From: Bugula neritina
Taxonomy: Eukaryota; Bryozoa; Gymnolaemata; Cheilostomatida; Bugulidae
Reading direction: 5' to 3'
Length of the DNA: 64,000 nt
Assembly: GCA_964035545.1 (NCBI GenBank)
Contig: OZ037769.1
Span: forward strand, 12,946,633 to 13,010,632
Under the pieces are notes generated by a model. That model was not told where the DNA came from, ran no database searches, and was given only the letters and a program-made list of their open reading frames with translations. Position numbers and translations under genes: made by a program. Shown here one piece after another: positions 40,501-52,714 of this stretch; within the stretch, counting starts at the first letter, position 1, and each line of letters begins with the position of its first letter.

Positions 40501-42886
40501 TAATTTAAATTTTTGCATTTTTGTCATTCTGCTACTTAAAGTGTTGAATTATTTAACGCAATGGTTTTTGTCATAATCAGTCGATCAATGACGAAGTTTT
40601 TACTTAAATGCAAATAGCAATTGCTACTATCTCCAGTTGACTTCTATAAACAGCAACTTAGTTATTATGTAATATTTGGGTTGTTATATAATATAATAAA
40701 AAAAAATTCAATGAAAATTTCAAACATGGCCAAATGCTAATACCCACTCTATTAATAAACTTCAATAATTAATGATTACATCTCAAATGTTTAATTCAAT
40801 TTTTTTAAATTTAGTAAACTTTTGTATTTGCAATATTCTTTTCTAAATTTCTGCATTTCCACACCTGCCTGTATATTAAGGGGTATTAAGTTGATGTGAT
40901 AAGAAAGAAATACAGCAGTGCATGTTTATGCCCGACTCAAGAAAATTATCTTCTACTGCTTTGTATGGTCAGGAAATTGCTACTGTGTACCGTATTTATG
41001 TATTTGGCTATTTCCTACATACTTTGATGATTAGCTATTTTTATTTATAGACAGAGATGAGATTATATCTAGAGCTGTGGTCCGAAGAGCAATCATAAGA
41101 ATCCCCAATATGCTGGTGAGTAAAGTAGAATGGGACTATGTAAGTATGAACACATTAAGAAAGCAGTTGTAGTCTACTACCCGTTAGTTCAAGAGTTCAA
41201 TGCCCTGGACAGCCATTGGTGCAGTCAGGACCCGCATTTGAGTCAGAACTGATTTAACAATAATAACAAAGTCAGATTTATTATAATAATTCAGCCAGAT
41301 CTAATAATATAAATTATGAAATGCTATTTTTAATAACATTTTTAATGAATCAAATACTAATTTTGACAGTAGCTTGTGTAACAAGAAAAAAGACTTGGTC
41401 AGTCAACACTCAGACAATAAGATATATTCACAACTGAAATCGATCTTTTGCGTTTGAATGCTTAAAACAAATAGGTATAGTCTAAACTGAAAAACTTATG
41501 GGGTGGGTTACTCTTGGCTGCAATGCTAACAAGGCTCAACGGTTTTATTTGCTAAAAAGGTGCTGATGTTATCATACAATATATTTTTTAGTTCACCAAG
41601 CTGTACGCCTTCATTTCTTCAGCCGATGACAAAATTCCTCAGCATATTGTGTATCCTAAACGAGAGAAAGCAACTCCAAAGCCAACTGTACTCGCCAATG
41701 TAAATGTAAAAGCTACAGAATCTACAGAGAAGCCATTTAGCTGGATGATAATAATATATATTGGTGTGGCTACTGGTACAGTGATAATATTGACATTGCT
41801 TGGTCTCGCTATTTATAAAATGCAGCTTGTGAAGAGGCAGAGGCAGTGTCAGGTTTCTTCCAGCCAGGAGTCTTCGGAACTGGTGAGTGGACCACCAACA
41901 GTGATTGGTTGACACTAACTTTTGGAACGTTTAAGGTTTTAAACTTGAAATATAAATGCACTTCAAAACGTGGCTCTTTGCATTACAAACTTAAGCATAA
42001 AATATAAAGTTATAAGTTTTTAATTTATAGGTCAACCTGCGATAGTTTAATGCTATGTCGCTGCTGAAGATTTGGTTATTGACTCATATTAAGAAAAGTA
42101 ATCAAAACTCACTGATTTAACATTCACTTCTTTAATTATACACTATATCACATAATGGGTTGATGGGCAAAAAAGCTGGTAGCTAACAAGGCAAGCACGC
42201 ATTGCATTTTTATATTACATAAATATTATAATATTTTATCTCTTATTATTTTACATTCTATTGTATTGAATTTCGTGAGCAAGAAAAAAGAGCTTTAAAT
42301 CTAGTTTAAAAAACATCATTTATTATATGATTTAAAATAAAATTTTCATAAACATTTATTAACAAATGTATAGTGAATTTTGTCGAAACACAATGAATTG
42401 TTAAATTATTTTATCAAAAAGTTATGAGATTTCAATTTAGTATAGTATATATTATTACATTATAATATATGATATGATATACTGTATATATTATGATATG
42501 ATATAGTATATATTACGATATGGTATGATATATAGTATAATATATTAGTATAGTATATAGCTGTGTCAGACATATTGTGAATTTGGACTATAATATAATA
42601 ATAGAGCAAAAGAATACAATATATCAGTACAGTTAATGAATATGACATTTTGTAGGAGGGTTCTCAATCTGACAGGAGCACCTGTCTAAAGATGTCTACA
42701 GAGACAAGAGAGAGCAATGCTGAAGATGCGTTGATAGATGAAGGCTCCAGCAACCACAAATTTTCTGTCTCTGATGGAACAACTTCTATAGAAAAAGAAA
42801 AAGCCCAAAACAGAGCAGAGGATGAAAATCGTTTCACTTCACTTTTGCAAAAACAAAATGATTTAAACAAGAGTGCACTGTGTTAA
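28558..42886 (+). CDS. type I membrane protein with D8C-like cysteine module and SEA-like stem
   Basis: Nine exons join in phase: 28558-28630, 30302-30499, 36633-36847, 37216-37459, 38368-38504, 39087-39297, 41051-41115, 41592-41882 and 42656-42886, giving 554 residues. The N terminus has a hydrophobic signal (IILFLVLFSLG, about 15-25) after a polar stretch. Residues 25-90 are Ser/Thr-rich. Residues 91-243 hold a cysteine module like the D8C domain of uromodulin/GP2/OIT3: NTWLLFRNSRDGSCDG, then PGYCG, then ICCREPIPVVIRSC and YYFVYKL. Residues 244-400 look like a SEA-type stem, with a furin-like RTRRRS (311-316) and IGSPVVVVGNET (a SEA GSVVV-like motif). The TM helix is about 432-456 (WMIIIYIGVATGTVIILTLL), followed by a basic stop-transfer and a Ser/Glu-rich cytosolic tail of about 100 residues. 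It is probably a cell-surface adhesion or receptor protein. Structure is well supported, the D8C call is fairly firm, and the SEA call is tentative. Confidence 0.85.
30005..30209. repeat. 14-bp homopyrimidine minisatellite
   Basis: About 14 copies of a CCCCCACCTCTCTC-type unit on the plus strand (purine-rich on the minus strand) in intron 1 of the D8C gene. It ends about 90 bp before exon 2. Homopurine-homopyrimidine mirror sequence can form triplex (H-DNA). The Gly/Arg/Glu-rich and Pro-rich open frames here are artefacts. Confidence 0.93.
30514..30653. mobile_element. fold-back MITE, copy A
   Basis: The element has long imperfect inverted halves. The left end is TTGTTCTATAAGCAGCTCCG and the right end, reverse-complemented, is TTGTTCTATAAACAGCTACG. 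An inner pair of TTTGGGGTT/AACCCCAAA-like blocks also pairs. It lies 15 bp inside the intron after exon 2 of the D8C gene. The same family occurs at 51659-51816. Confidence 0.8.
30654..36632. other. long intron 2 of the D8C gene
   Basis: About 6 kb of AT-rich DNA with no convincing internal exon. It contains a (TTA)n-like patch at 35040-35080 and the decamer minisatellite at 36219-36462. The small open frames at 32942-33362, 34917-35162 and 35925-36137 show no family resemblance. Confidence 0.55.
36219..36462. repeat. 10-bp TATTCTAGTG minisatellite
   Basis: About 24 copies of a decamer TATTCTAGTG/TGTTCTAGTA. It ends about 170 bp before exon 3 of the D8C gene. Each unit carries TTCTAG, the same hexamer that forms the 3' splice site of exon 6 of this gene (at 39081-39086). 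Confidence 0.92.
36935..37002. repeat. (CA)n/(CG) alternating tract
   Basis: ACACACACGCCCGCGCACGC-type alternating purine-pyrimidine tract in intron 3 of the D8C gene, with Z-DNA-forming potential. Confidence 0.85.
39490..39565. repeat. short CATAGCATATAGACAT tandem repeat
   Basis: About four units of roughly 16-22 bp built on ACATAGCATATAGACAT in intron 6 of the D8C gene. Confidence 0.7.
42440..42560. repeat. ATATGATATGATATA tandem repeat
   Basis: Degenerate GATAT/AGTATAT repeat in intron 8 of the D8C gene, about 100 bp before the last exon. Confidence 0.7.
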
Positions 42887-43177
42887 ATGTACTGAAAGTC
42901 AAATATATAATTATATATAGCAACACATCTGAATGTAAGTGCAGAAAAACCTATTTAATTGTTTCTAAACTTTTTTTAGAGCTGCGTGTAAATAATGTTT
43001 GATTGATCAACTCTCTAAATATTCATGTCTTTTTGGTATATTTTCTATCCTATACAATTGTGGTGTCATATTTATATGTTCTATATGTAAGAATACTATA
43101 ATGCTGGTTATTTATATTATGATGTAACGGTGCTATATGTGAATAATTTACATGTCTATTTATTGTTTATAAGTTGA

Positions 43178-43183
43178 AATAAA
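43178..43183 (+). terminator. polyadenylation signal AATAAA (D8C gene)
   Basis: Hexamer in TTGAAATAAAACACTT about 290 bp after the stop at 42886. Confidence 0.6.
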
Positions 43184-46100
43184 ACACTTTTCAATGCATT
43201 GCTTCCTTCTCTCATAATTTCTTCAAAAACTATATTTTATTGCAGACAAGGTAGCCTACTATGTACAAGTTGTAATTATACATGTCTAATGATTTTGACA
43301 ACTGCAGCTGTTTGAATTTGACATAATCTGAGACAGCCAAAATTGCTCATAACTTAATTTTGTAAACACCTTTAATGGTAAATTGCAGTCTATTTAATAT
43401 ACTACATGATGCTTATTCAATGTACAACATAGCTGCAACATTTTATACTTCAGATGCTTTCTTTCCAAAATTTTCATATACTTTAAATTTTAGGCACTAT
43501 AACTTCCTTCACCTTATTAAAAATTCTTATGTTACCACCATATACGCTGCAAGTCCAGTAACTGAATTTAAAAATTAAGGCATTCTAGTAATTATTGGTG
43601 ATTGTTTTAACTTTTATACATCTGCTTATAATAGCCTATATATTTGCTGTGTAAGCTTTTCAAGTGTATGCTGTGTTATCACCTTCAACGTATGACATTG
43701 GAGTTGCAATGAGGAAGAAGTTGAAAAAGGCCTGTGATTTAAATGAGATACTTAGCATAAGAAGTTGTGTTTTGTTGAATGTTTAGCCTGTCTACCAATT
43801 AAAACAAAATTCTTATAAACTCATATGCTAAAACACCTACATTTTCTGATAATAATTATAGTAATAGATGTACGTTTATAATACGTACTCGCACTTGAAG
43901 TAAAGCCTAAATAAGATTTGTTTAGTGTACAAGTACTTAGGACTGTGTTTGAACGCATGAAGCAAGTTCGAATTGTAGTATAATGCCCCGTTTGCTTCCA
44001 TATTAGTTGACCTCTCTTGAACCCTAATCGTTAGTTACCATTTATATTTATTTATCGTTATTATAATACCATAGTGCAAGTGATAGCGCTTATAATAATA
44101 GTTGTATCTAATTCGTCAGATTATTCAGTCAACGAGCTCAGTTTTTCGTCATGTATACTGCTTCCACTTCCATAAAGTTAAACCTTCTCTGCACAATCAT
44201 TATCAATATACAGTAATTAAATATTGATAATGGTTATCTTTATTGACATGGAGTGATGATCAATGACACCAGTAATAGAAATAGTAGGGTTGAAGACTAA
44301 GTATAACTATATTTTATTGCATCTGACTACTAGTATCAGTATGCTCAAATTGAATTGTCATTTTTAACTTTTATTTTATAATTTAAATTGAAATTAAAAT
44401 TATTCTAGTTTTACTACTCAAAGTAAATTATATTATATAATTATTATTATTAATATTATACTTGAAGTTAATCTAAATCTTATAGTTATACTTATACACT
44501 TGATAGTTGATGCAGTCATACTCATACTGCTACTCACGCTCAGAGTCAGATTCATTCCATACTGATACTGATAATGATACTGATAGTGATAAGTAGTAGT
44601 AATGTACTACTACTACTAGCACTCAACTAGTAGTAATACTAATACTAATAGTAAATGTAAAACTAATACTAACAGTAACACTGTTACCTTAACCTTGGGC
44701 TTACAACCTACTCCTACTTCTAGTCTTAGACGTAGAGCTACTGTTAGTAGTAGTAGACGTAGTAGTACTACTCACACTCACAGTCACAGTCACTACTAAT
44801 AGCAACTAGCAAATTAAATGTAAATAGTAGTAGTAGTTACTAGTCTAGCACTGTAGTATCAGTAGTAACTTACTCCTAGTAACTGTAAGACTAAGTAGCC
44901 TAGTTGGGTAGGAGTCCTACCATTACGAGTGATTACCAGTACTTGAGTACTAGTGCTACTAGTAGCAGTGCTAGTACTAGCGCTACTCTTGGTGCTAGAG
45001 CCTAGCAGCAAGTGTAACTGTTGGAGTAAGAATCTTAGCACCTAACCTTTTATGAGTGTTGCACCTTGTAGTAGTAATTCAGTAAGACTAACTCTAAGTG
45101 TAAAACTAAATGAATTAATCTTATATTTAGAGTTGGTCGCAAAAGCTTTACAACTATAACTATAAAAAAGTGTAATTGAAATATTATAAATATAAATAAT
45201 TTTGACCTAGTGTTATAATTAACATTGTGGAAATTTTACTTCTGTATAGAATTGAGTGATCAAACTATATTGATGTTATTATGTAATTGTATCAGTATTT
45301 GTGTGCAGTCACTCAAACTTTGAATGAGAATGATGATCATATTAGTATTTATAATGATAACAACGATAACAAAACTAAGCAGTGCCAGTGCCATCATTAT
45401 CATTATAATTAAGAAATCAATAATACTATAGGTATGCCGTATAAATATATGCCGTATATAATAATATTTGACAATGTGGATAAAGCTAAAAGTAAAAGTC
45501 CCATTAACCATATGATTAAATTGAATTTGATAAAACTAGACGTGAAGGTAGTTTTTACTTTTATACTATAGACATAGTGATAGTATTATTAATAGTGCTT
45601 ACTTGTTTATTTACCGATTCTAATAGTAATACCTATAGTTATAATAATGTTGTGTGCAATTTATATGACAAGATAGAGTTTAAACTGAAGCTCTAACAAA
45701 ATACTATTACTAGTAGAGTAGTAGCTATAAAATGATTATCACATGTATCGTGCACTAATAACTTGGTTAGTTTTTTTCCTAAATAAGAATAAAACTCATC
45801 TATTACTATAGCTGTAATTATTATTAATAATAATTTTAAAAAATTTGCAATAATGGCAGGATATAATATAATAAAATAATAACCAATTTCTTCAGTTTGA
45901 TAATCGATATGGATATTTCATTATATTGCAAAATTAAATCTTTGGAGGGTTTTTTGATTGTGGTGAGTTGATTTTCTTTGCTAGTTTTATTCATAACCCC
46001 ATATTCTTATATTTAGTTTTAGTTGTTAGCATTATTGCACATTCAAGTTTATGTTTTGACAAATAAATCAAATTTAAGCAATCAAAAAGACAATAAAATT

Positions 46101-46389
46101 TAATATCTAAATCAAATCTTATAGGAAATATAATCTATGCTAACACAGCTTATAACACCTGTTTTGTAACTGACGTGACAAATATTGCTTTCAGTTATTG
46201 CGCATGTAGTATAACCATGTTATGTATGTTTCGTAATGCATTGTATAATACAAATTGTTGCTCATTTTCTGCTGGATTTTTTGAAACCTTTTGGCTAATT
46301 GGATGAAATTGAGTCTCTTTAATTTAGGTTGCGGCAAAAAAACTTTGTGCATTTTTTTTAGGAATTTATTGCTTCACAGTTGAAGTAAA
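43184..46389. other. intergenic DNA
   Basis: It lies between the D8C gene and the two-TM gene, both plus strand. It is AT-rich and contains the cryptically simple block at about 44490-45090. No coding pattern is visible. Confidence 0.5.
44490..45090. repeat. cryptically simple ACT/AGT word block
   Basis: Dense, irregular ACTACTACT, AGTAGTAG, ACTAATACTAATAG and GTAACTGTAAGACTAAG words. The last phrase also occurs in the block near 9973. The minus-strand Ser/Thr-rich open frame at 44859-45041 is a by-product. Confidence 0.7.
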
Positions 46390-47253
46390 ATGGCGGACGA
46401 TGGAGAAGCCAGAGTAACTTTTGATCTTCTACCAGATGTAAGAATGCCTGCGTCCACTTTGTTCATATGTCAATGTCCTAATCTTACAAGCTTTGCTCTC
46501 TTGTAATGTTTATTTTTTGTGTGTGACCTATAATAAAATTTACAGCATTAGTACTTTTAGGTTTGGCTTCATTTTCATTGATATTACAGACAGATGTCTC
46601 TACTGCTACTCCCTCTCCAACAGCTGTTTCTCCTACTGATTCCACTCCCTTTCCAACAGCTGTTTCTTCTAATGAGTCCACTCCCCTACCAACAGCTGTT
46701 GCCTCAACTGACTCCACTCCCTCTGTGACTGCGGCTAGATCCACTGCAGAGCCTGACAGAGAGGAGAGAAGTGGGTGCTGCCGTGACTTTGACTCGGGCA
46801 GCTGCTGCATGAAGACCAGAGAGGTGGTTGAAAGCTCAAAGTTTAGTTTTATTTGTGGTGAGTCGCTCAACTGTACATCCCGCGTGTTATAAGCTTTCAC
46901 ATGAGTCATTGGAATGCATTTTTTGAATTCACTCTTCACAATAAGATGTGTGGTCTTTTAAAACTGGCTATCTATTTTAAATAAATTCAATGAATCAACT
47001 TTTTTACTAATTTCAAAGTGTTGTATGCTGCAAGATGAGGTGGTATTAAGATTTAAAGTATCATAATAATGATTAACAACTATCTAGCTGGTGTGTGTAA
47101 TACAGATTTATAAGACAGTTATATGTAGGTCCCACTCTTTGCTAGACTATTGCTTATGGGTCTATGGTGCTCAAAACTAATTAGTAATATTATGTTAGTG
47201 TATTGTATGATACAATAGTATATTATAATATTTTATATTACTTATATTATCTG

Positions 47254-47334
<81 letters not shown>

Positions 47335-47347
47335 TATATACATATAC

Positions 47348-47384
<37 letters not shown>

Positions 47385-50300
47385 TATATATCATTCAGTA
47401 TCAAGTTGCATGCTGTGTAAAGCATAAACTAAATTTCCATAAATTTTTCACACAGTGTTGATTATACTATGCTTGTTGTATTATAAATCATATTTAATGC
47501 TAACAAGCAGTAATTAAATTCCGTGGTGTTATTGAACCATCACTTGGCATTTCTTTTATAATTATTATATTTAGTTAAATGCTACTGTAGCTTACTTGCC
47601 ATGTCATTGCAGTGCACTGCTACTTTACAGGTATATAATACATTGTACAGGTGGTGGCTATAATTCAATAAGATATTCGTGTAGCAGCTCATTCTGCTGG
47701 TACTAGTACTAGAGTGCCAGTTGCTATTACACTATAGATTTGTTATTAATGCTACTTACTGTAACATGATAGGTTATGACAATTGCTTTACTATACTATA
47801 TACTAAGAATAGGTTTGTTCTGAGCTTCACTGAGCTATATTCAATGACGTAATTAGGCCACTGGGTTAGTACAAAAGATGATGTAATAGTAAGAATATTT
47901 CTTCTTCCAGTCATAGCAACAAAAGTCATAATGATGCAGCAAAAACCTACTGTTTCTTTATTAGTTTAATGTGTCATACAAGGTGATATTACTCTTAATT
48001 ATAGCCAGATAAACTTATGAATGGGTAGCTGTATATGTAACATTCAGTAGGCTATTATTTCTAGTTCCACTTTCCAATAAGCAGAAAGATACCGTGTAGT
48101 TTGGTTTGTCCAGTAGATTAGTTGTTTTTCAATCAGTTTGGGTTCCTGGAGCTTCACTCTAATCAACATTCCAGTGTGTAGAATATGATTTATACATTCT
48201 TTGCCAAACCACCACTATAAACAGTACATAACATATATTAGGCAATGTTTACAAAGAGTTGTGGTATTCTAAAAACAAAGAATTTTTCACCTTATAGCTG
48301 ATTTTTTCTGGGGGGGGGAAGGTTCTCTTTGTTAGTTTAAAAAAGCTTCGAAGATTTATATTTTTGCACCCATCAGCTAGAAAGACCATATAGATAGGTA
48401 TCCTACAGTTTTGTTGTTATTGGCATTTCAACTCAGTCTGTAAATAATAGTAATGTACAAAGTATGTATAAATCAGTTCTATTTATAAATCCAACATGGC
48501 TACCTAAGGTATGTCTATGGTGATTAGATTAACCTATATGGCTCATGCAACTAATGCTCATATCATATGTTGTTTACATTTATTTTAAATACACAAACTT
48601 GATAAAATAATACTTGCATTGCAGCATGACAAATTTTCTTTTCTCTTCTGGCCACTTTTACCTATAAACCTTCCATAGAGTTGAGTAGTTTAAAGTAAGA
48701 AACTTATTTTGCAATCAGTACCCTGTCTGCATCGTTTTGCTAGACAATCAATAAATAATATAATTATAATCAGTCTGCAGAGTATGTGCATTATTCGACC
48801 ACCTGGCACAGGTATATTATATTGATGGTTATTGATTTAGACATATAGGCATACGGTTGCTAATTTGAAAGCTCATAAATGATAGCCTTTTCAATGTGCA
48901 AAACGTTGCTACAACTTGGGAGTAGGCTAGTTTACATAGACCTGTAGTAAAGCATTTAAAGAATCCCTGACACACTTTATTTATGCAGTATTAAAGTATT
49001 CATATATATCTTAGCTATCATCTACAGACTGTTTTAGGGTTGTAGGCTCAAACAACTATGTTTTATGATAGATTTTGAGCAAACCTGTCTTGAATTGATT
49101 TGGGATTTATGATTGTTTGCTGATGACTTTTCATTTGCTTTGGAAGTATGTGGTATTCTATAACTACTAGGGTAATTATTGTTGACTTTCATTGCATGCT
49201 ATTCTTAGCAGGTACAACACACTGCCTGGTTTCAAAGTTTAAACTTTGAACTTTCAAGCCAGCTCAGGTCAAACTAATCAACAAAAGCACTTGTAATAAT
49301 TATTTAAAGCTTATATATTATTAAAAACCATATAATGCTATTACCAGAAGGACATTTTCAATATGAACAGTTTTTCTAAATTGCCTGGTTTTGAAATGAC
49401 TATTTTCATTCAACATAAGATTTTCAACTTATAGTGTTACTACTCACAACTACCTTTATTAATAAAAAAGTCATTCGAATATTTTTTGCTTTAAATTACT
49501 AAGCAAATTATGTGTGGAAAAGTTAATATTGTAAAGTAATTTTTCAACTCAATGTTAATAAAAATTCATTCCTGGGAGCGTTAATATCAAACATTTCTGC
49601 AACAAGGTTTATAAAGCTCTCTTTTGGAAATGGCTGAAAATGTCATACATAATTAATATGAAGACAGACAGTATAATTAGCTACTTCCATGCAAAGTTCC
49701 AGCTTTTTATAAATTATCTGTAGATTTCCACTAACTGTTTTATTAAATGAGCTATGATATGTAATATATTGTAGTATAGATATGATAGTATAGCATAAAA
49801 TATATAGTAAAGGCAGTATTTAGTGTACATGTGTCTTAGATATTATAGTGTAGATATTATAGTGTAGATGTTATAGTATAGATGTTGTAGTATAGATAAT
49901 ATAGTGTAGATATTATAATGTAGATATTATATTATAGTATATATATATTATATTAGGTATAGTATATTATAGTGTAGATTTTATAGTATAGACAATATAG
50001 TGTATTTATTATATTATAGTATATATATTATATTAGGTATAATATATTATATATAATTGCGTAGATTTATAGTGTTAATATTACAGTATATATATTTTTA
50101 TAAGCAGCATAATTATACAAAGAAAACTGATACATTATTTGATTCATTGAGAATGTATTAATGTTAAATAGCATTTTATAAATTCTACTAATGAATTTTA
50201 TTATTTATAAAATTAGCATCTGTAAAGTTGGTTGTGTTACGGCTACGAAGGTGACATATTGCAATATGTAATAGTGTCTTTGTCTAATGTTGCGTTTATA

Positions 50301-52686
50301 CCTACACGATTTTTAGTCAGAAATTCAATTTTGCCGGGTTTGCATTGCATTGGTAAAAACCACTCGTAAAAATGTTTGTATTGTGATAACTTAATGGGCC
50401 GATTTCAGAATAATACTCAAAAGGAGTAATAACTCCTTTTAAACATCGTTATTTAGTTATGACTTTGGCGATTGGATGACGTACTTATATGTTAATAATT
50501 AGATCGCCTACGCCTTCTCAATTGTCTTTTTTATGCTGTCAACTTCACTAATTCACTACGTTTTTAAAGGGCATCAAATAGCGATTAGACGAGTCAGATT
50601 TCATTTTTAGAAAGTAAGCTTCCACATCAATGTGATTTCACCGAGTTTCAGTTTGACTATAAAGGGGTAACTGAAACTCCGTACTTTTTTTCAGCAGAGG
50701 TATAAACGCAACTTAAGATTAACAAATGTAGTTAAGTACACCACACTTACCCTACATACTTATATGATAGGTATGTAGGGCTGACTTATACAATAAGGTA
50801 CATATGCTGACTTCTTTATAATAGTCTAGCTGACTTACAATAGGCCTGACTTTGATCATCCAGGCATTATCTCCCCATGCATCAGTTCTATTAGGTATTC
50901 TAATAATCCCAGCCTCTATTAGTCTGTGTGAATAAAATGATTAAATATTACCACTTCTCATAATTATGTTATTTATTGTACTGTACTGTGTATACTGTAT
51001 GTACTGTATGTACTGTGTGTAGTGCATGTACTGTGTATACTGTGTGTAGTGCATGTACTGTATGTACTGTGTGTAGTGCATGTACTGTGTATACTGTGTA
51101 TACTGTATGTACTGTGTATACAATATGTACTGTGTATACTGTGACACAATGTTGGGATGGCCTAAGTCAACAGTGCAAATCATAACAATAAAAAGCAATT
51201 TCCATAGCTGCTCTACTTAACTGTTGCATTTTTTCAAAACTTATGGTATTTCTGTATTATACAAAAATAAAAATATTGATGAAGTAGAGAGCAGCACTGG
51301 GTGACCTCCCAACATTAGAGCACATACTATCACACACCCTGTAGACTATGCTGTACACCAGAGTCTATCTTGTAGGGGCGGTGCTTTCACTCACTGGGAT
51401 TGCCCTCATTGCCCTCACTGGTCAACTACCATCTGGAGACTATTTTCTGATTGGTCCATTTTGCATCGCCATAGGCGCAATATTGTTTATTAGAGGTTGT
51501 GTTACCAAAATGGCAAAGAGGCAACAACTCCGAGAGCAAGTAAGTATAGATTAGAGTTGTCATACTCGCCACTATGGGATATGGTGGCTTACAATATCTG
51601 ATGTATTTAGTGATATTTAATGACATTAATGAGTCGCTCATATCCAGCTGTAATCGAATTGTTCTATAAGCAGCGCCGAGTTGGGGGTAATCGAGTACAG
51701 TAGTTTGAAGTTCCCGAGTTGAGAGTTTGGGCACATTCAAACCCCCCATCTCCAAACTCGAGAGCCACAAACTACTGCACTCAATTACCCTCAACTCTGA
51801 GCTACCTATAGAGCAATTCTTATCTCGAGCTACAGTGTGACCTTGACCTAATATTTTTCAGAGAGACAGAGAGGCACGAGGAGTGGGACTCACGAGAGAA
51901 CAGAGGTAGGTGCTGTTGCTACATTGTTGTAGCTGTGTAGAATATACATCAGTAATTTCTGAGTATATATTTAGAGTTATCCCTTCAGAATTCGCAAACA
52001 CTGGGCAAATTACTTCGTTAATTGCGAAGAATTGTTAGTTATTTGAAGGACTATTTATGTTCATAGAAGCAGAAGAAACGAAGAGCTGGCACTCTCACAG
52101 GATAACTTAGCCATACCTCCTGCATACAGTGAAGTTGTTACTGAGGTGCCCAAGTCGCGGGTGGAGCACACGCCCTCCCACAGTCACATGGTGAATGCGG
52201 AATCACAGGCTAACTTTGGTTCTTCACGGACCGTATCAGCTTCTAATACGAGGCCCCAGCTGACGAGACAGCTGTCCTCTGTAAGTCTCTTATTGGCTGA
52301 TTCATAGCAACTTCCTGTCAACATCTTGTCTATATTTAAGGTTTTTAAATAATAATAATGTCTGTGAAATATGCTTCAGATGAATTTTTAATTTATTCGT
52401 AGATTCTTTTTCAGAAATAAAAAGTACCTAAGTTTTACAGAAAATAGCCGATGATCAATTTCAATGTCTTCAGAGTAATTATAAACTGTTAATTTTTTGT
52501 GTCGATCTATTTAGCATGAGATCTAATAATGATTTACCATACAACGTCTATTCTTAGGTTCAGTCACAGACAACCTTCCCGTCTATGGTTAGCATAGCTG
52601 TAGACACCTCAGATCTACCCACACTTCCGGAAGGGGTGGGCACTATATCTCCTCCTTCCTACTTTTCAGTCACAAACGAGACATGA
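46390..52686 (+). CDS. two-TM membrane protein with Thr/Pro repeats and PPxY motifs (model incomplete)
   Basis: Readable exons are 46390-46437 ([16 protein letters not shown]), 46590-46857, 51345-51539, 51862-51905, 52067-52280 and 52558-52686. Exon 2 encodes repeats of about 12 residues ([36 protein letters not shown]) and a Cys-rich patch ([12 protein letters not shown]). Exon 51345 encodes a hairpin of two membrane segments ([18 protein letters not shown] and [17 protein letters not shown]), then a basic stop. The tail holds PPAY and PPSY, each a WW-domain ligand. The 51345-52686 exons join perfectly. Exon 2 at its strong donor (46858, GTGAGT) ends in phase 1 while 51345 needs phase 0, so either an exon is hidden in the 4.4-kb intron or a weak donor at 46824 (GTGGTT, in phase) is used. 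The hairpin resembles several small vertebrate TMEM families, but I cannot name one. Confidence 0.7.
47257..47393. repeat. (TA)n and (CATATA)n microsatellite
   Basis: Pure TA run passing into ACACATATATATACATATAC units. The Tyr-Ile open frames on both strands are artefacts. Confidence 0.93.
49835..50050. repeat. TATAGTGTAGATATTA minisatellite
   Basis: Degenerate tandem units of about 15-17 bp (TATAGTGTAGATATTA / TATAGTATAGATGTTG), with a longer AT-rich variant block duplicated at about 49930 and 50010. Confidence 0.8.
50289..50712. mobile_element. MITE with 15-bp TIRs and TAA target duplication (PIF/Harbinger-like)
   Basis: The left terminus GTTGCGTTTATACCT (50289-50303) is the exact reverse complement of 50698-50712. 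Both ends are flanked by TAA (50285-50287 and 50714-50716) if one extra terminal base is counted. The element is about 424 bp with no open frame. Inside, near 50418-50440, is a compact inverted repeat AAAAGGAGT...ACTCCTTTT. A 3-bp TWA-type duplication is typical of PIF/Harbinger elements; the superfamily assignment is inference. Confidence 0.78.
50985..51140. repeat. 10-bp TACTGTGTGTA-type minisatellite
   Basis: Tandem TACTGTATG/TACTGTGTAT decamers with a repeating longer pattern (TACTGTGTGTAGTGCATG). It ends about 200 bp before the two-TM exon. The Cys/Thr/Val open frame is an artefact. Confidence 0.9.
51659..51816. mobile_element. fold-back MITE, copy B
   Basis: The left end is TTGTTCTATAAGCAGCGCCG and the right end, reverse-complemented, is TTGCTCTATAGGTAGCTCAG. 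The two halves pair over most of their length (CAGTAGTTTG with CAAACTACTG, GGGGGTAAT with ATTACCCTC). It sits in the intron after the two-TM exon and is homologous to copy A at 30514. Confidence 0.85.
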
Positions 52687-52714
52687 ACAGTTAGATTATA
52701 AGATTTTGCTACAA

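Larger units (their letters stand above)
46858..51344. other. long putative intron with repeats and a MITE
   Basis: It contains a (TA)n/(CATATA)n tract (47257-47393), a 15-bp-type minisatellite (49835-50050), a MITE (50289-50712) and a decamer minisatellite (50985-51140). I found no internal exon, although the phase problem in the host gene hints at one. Confidence 0.5.

Noticed and set aside
41165-41240. Further SINE fragment (CCGTTAGTTCAAGAGTTCAA, CAGCCATTGGTG)
   Set aside because: Similarity to the SINE family is too short and lacks the conserved core.
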